64,000 nucleotides of DNA from an uncultured Ruminococcus sp. (lineage in GTDB: Bacteria; Bacillota; Clostridia; Oscillospirales; Ruminococcaceae): positions 7,740 to 71,739 of the forward strand of contig UQDR01000008.1 of NCBI GenBank assembly GCA_900539835.1, written 5' to 3'. A program made the translations under genes and the position numbers. Positions within the stretch are counted from its first letter, which is position 1; the number at the start of each line of letters is the position of its first letter. The notes below the pieces were generated by a model. It searched no databases. It worked only from the letters and a program-made list of their open reading frames with translations, and was not told the origin of the DNA. Shown in pieces: positions 59,946 through 64,000 of this stretch.

Positions 59946-59980
59946 ACATCCCATAAAAGCCATGCGCTTTTATGGGATGT
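59946..59980 (+). terminator. Terminator of putP
   Basis: Long stem ACATCCCATAAAAG/CTTTTATGGGATGT with a short loop, followed by TTTT. Confidence 0.85.
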
Positions 59981-60004
59981 TTTAATATTTTTATAGATAT
60001 ATAA

Positions 60005-60037
60005 AAAAGCTGTCCTGATAAGATCAAGACAGCTTTT
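60005..60037 (-). terminator. Terminator of the sugar ABC importer operon
   Basis: Stem AAAAGCTGTC-TGAT/ATCA-GACAGCTTTT with small mismatches and a T run on the minus strand, convergent to the putP terminator. Confidence 0.75.
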
Positions 60038-60058
60038 AAAATTCTTACTTAATATAAT

Positions 60059-60925
60059 TTATTCCTTTACAGCACCCGAAACCAAACCGCTGTAAATGTA
60101 TTTCTGAAGCGTGAGGAATATAATCAATGTAGGAATAATAGCTATGATAATTCCTGCAAAGATAATCTCCCATTTCGCACCAAACGGCCCAACAAAGTTG
60201 TATAAAGCGGTTGATACAACAGAAAGCTTAGTATCTGTCATATAAAGCTGTGGTGTGTAGAAATCATTGTATATGCTAACGAACTTAATAATAAGTACCG
60301 TTGCAATAGCCGGCGTCAGATTCGGCAAAATAATGCTGAAATATATCCTCGGATATGACGCTCCGTCAACAATTCCGCTTTCATCAAGAGAAACAGAAAT
60401 CTGATTAAGGAACTGAATGAAAATATATATCGAAATAATATCTGTACCTACATAAAGAATAATAGGTGCCGCCATTGTGTTATAAAGACCCAGCTTGTTT
60501 ACTATCTGGAATACTGTAACCTGCATTGAAATGTTAGGAAGAAGTGTAGCTACAAGAAATGCAGCCTTAACCGTTTTTGTAAGAACAGAATTAAATCTCT
60601 GAATTACAAATGCCGTCATAGTACCCGTAATAACCGAACCAGCACACGAAATAACCAAAATAATAGCTGTATTTTTCAAGCCGATAAGAACATTTCCGTC
60701 AATGAAAGCAGTCGTAAAATTCTCCCACCTTAATTGTTTCGGCAATTCAAATATACCCGAATTAGAAAACTCTCTGTTATCTTTAAATGCACCAAAGAGA
60801 ATTACTATAATAGGAAGAATAACCAATGCACAACCTATAAGAAGAACCAAATACTTCAGAATTGTCAAAATTACTGCTCCCGCTGAATGCTTAGTATGCA
60901 GTTTTCTGTTTTCAAAGCTTTCCAT
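60059..60925 (-). CDS. Carbohydrate ABC permease, MalG type
   Basis: 288 residues with six spans. The EAA loop near 195 reads SLDESGIVDGASYPRIYFSI LPNLTPAIATV, the MalK-docking motif, and the C-terminus ends SGLVSGAVKE as in MalG/LacG. Partner of the MalF-type permease encoded 12 bases upstream. No ATPase gene is in the operon, so a shared MsmX/MsmK-type ATPase elsewhere is likely. Confidence 0.93.
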   Translation of the reverse strand: MESFENRKLHTKHSAGAVILTILKYLVLLIGCALVILPIIVILFGAFKDNREFSNSGIFELPKQLRWENFTTAFIDGNVLIGLKNTAIILVISCAGSVITGTMTAFVIQRFNSVLTKTVKAAFLVATLLPNISMQVTVFQIVNKLGLYNTMAAPIILYVGTDIISIYIFIQFLNQISVSLDESGIVDGASYPRIYFSIILPNLTPAIATVLIIKFVSIYNDFYTPQLYMTDTKLSVVSTALYNFVGPFGAKWEIIFAGIIIAIIPTLIIFLTLQKYIYSGLVSGAVKE

Positions 60926-60937
60926 ATTCCATCCCCC

Positions 60938-61882
60938 TTATCTTTTAGATTTTCTGGGCTTATCATCATTCTCTTTAAAGAACGCCTGTTGTATAAGCGT
61001 TACAACAATAATGATTATAAGCAAAACAACCGCCATTGCAGATGCAAGACCCATTTTCTTGTAAATAAACGCAGTATCAATCGTCTTGATAACAAACGTA
61101 GATGTTCCGTTCTTACCGCCCGTAATAATATAAGGAACTTCAAATACTGAAATAGCACCTTTAACAGCCAAAATCAGCTGAAGCGAAATAATCGGCTTGA
61201 TTCCCGGAAAAACAATATAACGAAATCTCTGCCATGGATTAGCACCGTCAAGGTCTGAAGCCTCATAAAGATCAGGACTGATTGACTGAATAGCGCCCAT
61301 ATACATGATAATGTCAAATCCAATGTATCTCCACATAGATACAAATACCAAACAGCAGTTAGCAAGCCACGGAGTAGTGAGCCATTTTACAGGATCACCA
61401 CCAAATAATTCAATAATTGCATTTAACGTTCCTTCGCTTGTAAGCGGAGGACTTCCCTTTGAAAAGAATCTTTGGAAGATAAGTGCAACAGCAACTCCGT
61501 TCATAAGATAAGGGAAAAACAATGTTCCTTTAAAAAAGCCTTTGAGTCTGATTTTTGAACAAAGAATTGATGCTACCAGCAAAGCAATGATCTGCTGAAT
61601 AAACGAACCTACCAAATAATAAAGGCTTGTTTGGAAAGTAATAAAATAGTCCGGATTCATAAATACAGTTTTGTAGTTATCAAATCCTACAAAAGTCGCA
61701 TCAATACCAAATTGGTCACGATCCTGAAAGCTATAATATACCATATCAAAAGCCGGTATAAACGTAAAAGTAATTAATAAGGCTAATGGAACAAGCAAAA
61801 ATAAAATAGTCGTGATAAGCTTTTGACCTTTATAGGTTCTGCACCACTCTAAAAAAGTATATTTACGAGCGTTTTTTTCCAT
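60938..61882 (-). CDS. Carbohydrate ABC permease, MalF/UgpA type
   Basis: 314 residues with six spans. The N-terminus has AFDMVYYSFQDRDQFGIDAT FVGFDNYKTVF typical of family members, and the EAA loop reads LYEASDLDGANPWQRFRYIVF PGIKPIISL. Forms a heterodimer with the MalG-type permease. 85 bases after the binding protein gene in the same operon. Confidence 0.93.
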   Translation of the reverse strand: MEKNARKYTFLEWCRTYKGQKLITTILFLLVPLALLITFTFIPAFDMVYYSFQDRDQFGIDATFVGFDNYKTVFMNPDYFITFQTSLYYLVGSFIQQIIALLVASILCSKIRLKGFFKGTLFFPYLMNGVAVALIFQRFFSKGSPPLTSEGTLNAIIELFGGDPVKWLTTPWLANCCLVFVSMWRYIGFDIIMYMGAIQSISPDLYEASDLDGANPWQRFRYIVFPGIKPIISLQLILAVKGAISVFEVPYIITGGKNGTSTFVIKTIDTAFIYKKMGLASAMAVVLLIIIIVVTLIQQAFFKENDDKPRKSKR

Positions 61883-61966
61883 TTTACCAGCCTCCTTTTC
61901 TAATCAAAGTATAAATTTAGGGGGAAATAAATCCCCCCTAAAAGTTTCAATTTTTAATTCAAGGGA

Positions 61967-63334
61967 TTACTTGATAACACTATCTCTTGTTTCAGCCCAT
62001 CTCTTGTTGCAGTCTTCAATGATAGCCTTAAAGCCTTCTTCACCCTTGCCAGCAAATGCTGCTTCTGCAAGCTTAATCTTGAAGTTAGCTGCGTCACCGT
62101 CAAATGTACCTACTTCTGAACCCTTGTCAACTTCATTGAATTTGCCCTGAAGCTCATCTGGAGCAAGCTCTTCTTCAAAGAGTACGCAATCCTTAAAGTT
62201 TCCGAGGTTGTTAGGAAGCTCTGAATTTGCAGCTGGAGGAATCATACCCTCATCAAATGCATAACCTGATTCAAGAGCAAACCATTCAACATACTTCTTA
62301 GCAAGTTCAATGTTTTCTGAATTCTTGTTTACGCCCAAGCAATAGTCAGCAGATGTCTGAGCATACTGTTTGCCGTCAACTGTGAATGGAGCTGGCATAT
62401 AGCCAATATCTTCTTCATGACCTGCTGCCTTTTCTTCAAACTGGCTGATAGCCCATGAACCCATTACCATTGTACCGATCTTACCGTCAGCCATCCATTC
62501 CTTAGAAGCTTCCCACTGAGTTGTTGTTGGATCTTCTTCAATGACATCCTTATTTGAGAATACGTCATACATCAGCTTAAATACTTTGTAATAACCACCG
62601 TCCTCAGCAAACAAATCATTCTTGTTCTGAAGAAGTCCTGTGTTGTAGTTAGGATCACCTGAAGCTGAAAGAATCAGGTTAGACCACTGACCGATTGTCC
62701 AGCTTGCATCAGCAAACTGTGTGTAATAAGGAATTGCTTCGCCTTTATCCTTGATCTTCTGGAGATCCTCAAGGAACTCTTCAGGAGTCTTAGGAAGCTC
62801 TGTAATTCCAGCGTCTGCCCAAACCTTTGTGTTATAAAGAATACCTGTTGCTGTACCGCCTGTAGCAATACCGTAAACAGTCTTGTCGTACATCTTCTTG
62901 TCTACCCAACGATAAGTTTCTTTTAACTCATCGTATGTACCGAGAGGTTCAAAGAAATTACCAAGGTCTTTAAGTTCAACTGAATCAGGAATAGCAAGAA
63001 CATCGCCGTAATCCTTAGTTGTCATCATTTTTGATACATCATCAGCATAGTTTGTAAAGCCTGTGTATTCTACTTTACAGTTAAAAGCTTCTTCAAAAGC
63101 TTTTGTTCTTTCTTCCATTGAGCCGTCGCCGCCCTGTGAAAGACGGTCTGTACGGTTTGTAAGAACCTTAATAGTAGCGCCCTTTCCGTCAATTCTTTCT
63201 ACAACTGCCTCAGCAGTGCTTGAATTGTCTTTCTTTTCAGAAGTTGAGCTTTCATCGTTGCTTCCGCATGAAGCAAGCATAGCCATACTCAACGAAGCCA
63301 CTGCTGCCAGTGAAATAATGCGTTTAATATTCAT
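61967..63334 (-). CDS. Extracellular sugar-binding lipoprotein of the ABC importer
   Basis: 455 residues from ATG 63334, behind GGAGGAG. Lipobox LASC at Cys20 (MLASCGSNDESS). A Ser-rich linker is followed by a type I/II cluster B/COG1653 solute-binding fold with VKVLTNRTDRLSQGGDGSME-like start, YYTQFADASWTIGQWSNLIL, and WMADGKIGTMVMGSWAISQF. The substrate is likely a disaccharide or oligosaccharide, not determinable here. A palindrome downstream of the promoter suggests sugar-responsive repression. Confidence 0.93.
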   Translation of the reverse strand: MNIKRIISLAAVASLSMAMLASCGSNDESSTSEKKDNSSTAEAVVERIDGKGATIKVLTNRTDRLSQGGDGSMEERTKAFEEAFNCKVEYTGFTNYADDVSKMMTTKDYGDVLAIPDSVELKDLGNFFEPLGTYDELKETYRWVDKKMYDKTVYGIATGGTATGILYNTKVWADAGITELPKTPEEFLEDLQKIKDKGEAIPYYTQFADASWTIGQWSNLILSASGDPNYNTGLLQNKNDLFAEDGGYYKVFKLMYDVFSNKDVIEEDPTTTQWEASKEWMADGKIGTMVMGSWAISQFEEKAAGHEEDIGYMPAPFTVDGKQYAQTSADYCLGVNKNSENIELAKKYVEWFALESGYAFDEGMIPPAANSELPNNLGNFKDCVLFEEELAPDELQGKFNEVDKGSEVGTFDGDAANFKIKLAEAAFAGKGEEGFKAIIEDCNKRWAETRDSVIK

Positions 63335-63374
63335 GTTTTTTCTCCTCCAAATATAAAGATTTGAACTTTGCGTC

Positions 63375-63395
63375 ATTAAAGCAATTCGCTTTAAT
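63375..63395. promoter_or_regulatory. Palindromic operator of the sugar ABC importer
   Basis: ATTAAAGC, five bases, GCTTTAAT: perfect 8-bp arms. It lies 10 bases downstream of the -10 box, covering the start site and 5' leader, where a repressor would block transcription. No regulator gene is adjacent in the window. Confidence 0.6.
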
Positions 63396-63405
63396 CCACC
63401 TGCTC

Positions 63406-63434
63406 ATTATACATCAGCTTTCTCATTTTGTCAA
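63406..63434 (-). promoter_or_regulatory. Promoter of the sugar ABC importer operon
   Basis: TTGACA, 17 bases, TATAAT on the minus strand, about 72 bases before the binding protein start codon. Confidence 0.8.
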
Positions 63435-63952
63435 TGATTATAATAAATTTATTCTTTCGTGCACAAAAATACAGCAACTTTCACAAATCAAACCTCTAAA
63501 ACTATATGCAAATTGCACAAAGAATTAAAATAATTATTTTAATCATCTTAAAAGTTCGTCAGAAACCGCCATATTACAAAATTCAATTACTTAGCCAGTA
63601 AAATAGCGTAGATACGTAGTTTTCTTATGAGTATTGATAGAAACACATAAATATTAGTTAAAATCCACATAATAAAAACAAAAAAACAACATCAAACCTT
63701 TGTGCATTTTGACTATATGAGTATTATTAGGTAACTTTTTGAATAATATAAGATAAAAACAATCTGTTTATTTTGACGAATGTATTCTATATAATGAGTA
63801 AAATAACTTTTATTAAATATAAGTTGCAAAAACCTAACCTTCACTCCACTTAGTATATACAAATTTCACGCAAACATTCTTGTTGCTTTTAACCAATTTT
63901 ACACATGTATTTTTGTTTAATAATCCAAACTTTTTTCATATTTCGTTCATAG
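63435..63952. other. Gene-free AT-rich stretch at the right edge
   Basis: No ORF with a ribosome site. A TATAAT at 63790-63795 lacks a properly spaced -35. Nothing else is convincing. Confidence 0.4.
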
Positions 63953-63970
63953 TTGCACGTTTGCGTGCAA
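63953..63970. promoter_or_regulatory. Palindrome near the right edge
   Basis: TTGCACG, four bases, CGTGCAA: perfect 7-bp arms directly before a terminator. It may be an operator or a second hairpin of a neighbouring gene beyond the window. Confidence 0.35.
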
Positions 63971-63973
63971 AAA

Positions 63974-63989
63974 AGCCTCAAATGAGGCT
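63974..63989 (-). terminator. Terminator of a minus-strand transcript entering from the right
   Basis: AGCCTCA/TGAGGCT with a 2-base loop and T6 on the minus strand. The gene it serves lies beyond 64000. Confidence 0.6.
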
Positions 63990-64000
63990 ATAAGTGAAGG

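Overview
The window comes from a low-GC, endospore-forming Firmicute of the Clostridia, most likely a Ruminococcus-like member of the Oscillospirales. The evidence is AT-rich spacers, sigma-A promoters close to TTGACA-N17-TATAAT, strong GGAGG ribosome sites, the clostridial order yabP-yabQ-divIC-S1 protein, a coat F protein, archaeal-type ProRS, alpha2 GlyRS, a CIRCE-controlled groESL operon and the secY-adk-map-KOW-infA-rpmJ arrangement. Genus-level placement is inference.

Layout. (1) 1-2840: an FkbM-type methyltransferase cut by the left edge, a bacterial PH-domain protein, a TSUP exporter, tRNA-Thr(CGU) and a coat-F pair. (2) 2900-7530: a type II P-type ATPase behind a yybP-ykoY-like manganese riboswitch with a terminator, then bioY-DUF1284 and a divergent membrane-anchored protein, both promoters touching one BirA-box-like palindrome. 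(3) 7566-10825: groES-groEL under CIRCE and an orphan OmpR-type response regulator. (4) 10828-15770: an ABC-2 exporter pair with a palindrome on its promoter, and two tandem secreted proteins sharing an Ig-like module, one carrying four Fn3 repeats. (5) 15781-32226: the complete S10-spc-alpha ribosomal supercluster on the minus strand, rpsJ to rplQ, with an attenuated leader and an unusual hairpin-rich gap between rplW and rplB. (6) 32227-37873: lipoproteins, a structured RNA candidate, the divIC/yabPQ sporulation-division cluster, a 40-aa hydrophobic ORF with its own promoter and terminator, an MntR-like regulator lacking the usual metal ligands, an SGNH-hydrolase lipoprotein and a 45-aa Cys/Gly-rich peptide. 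(7) 38269-50517: a ClpC-like unfoldase, proS, a ROK regulator, a YdbC-like protein, a polysaccharide flippase, an AEC transporter, a D,D-carboxypeptidase with a CBS protein, a lipoprotein and a flavin reductase-rubredoxin fusion. (8) 50587-56380: two coiled-coil M23 hydrolase-type proteins with ftsEX and a PucR/CdaR-type regulator. (9) 56832-64000: glyS, putP and a sugar ABC importer (binding protein plus two permeases, no ATPase) with a palindromic operator just downstream of its promoter.

Most of the window is housekeeping: translation, secretion, protein folding and wall/division functions. I see no prophage, IS element, CRISPR array or recognisable defence island. The most interesting unexplained material is in RNA and micro-ORFs: the rplW-rplB hairpin array, the structured RNA near 33.4 kb, the toxin-like small ORF near 35.4 kb and the Cys/Gly-rich peptide near 37.8 kb. 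Regulatory assignments rest on motif reading only.
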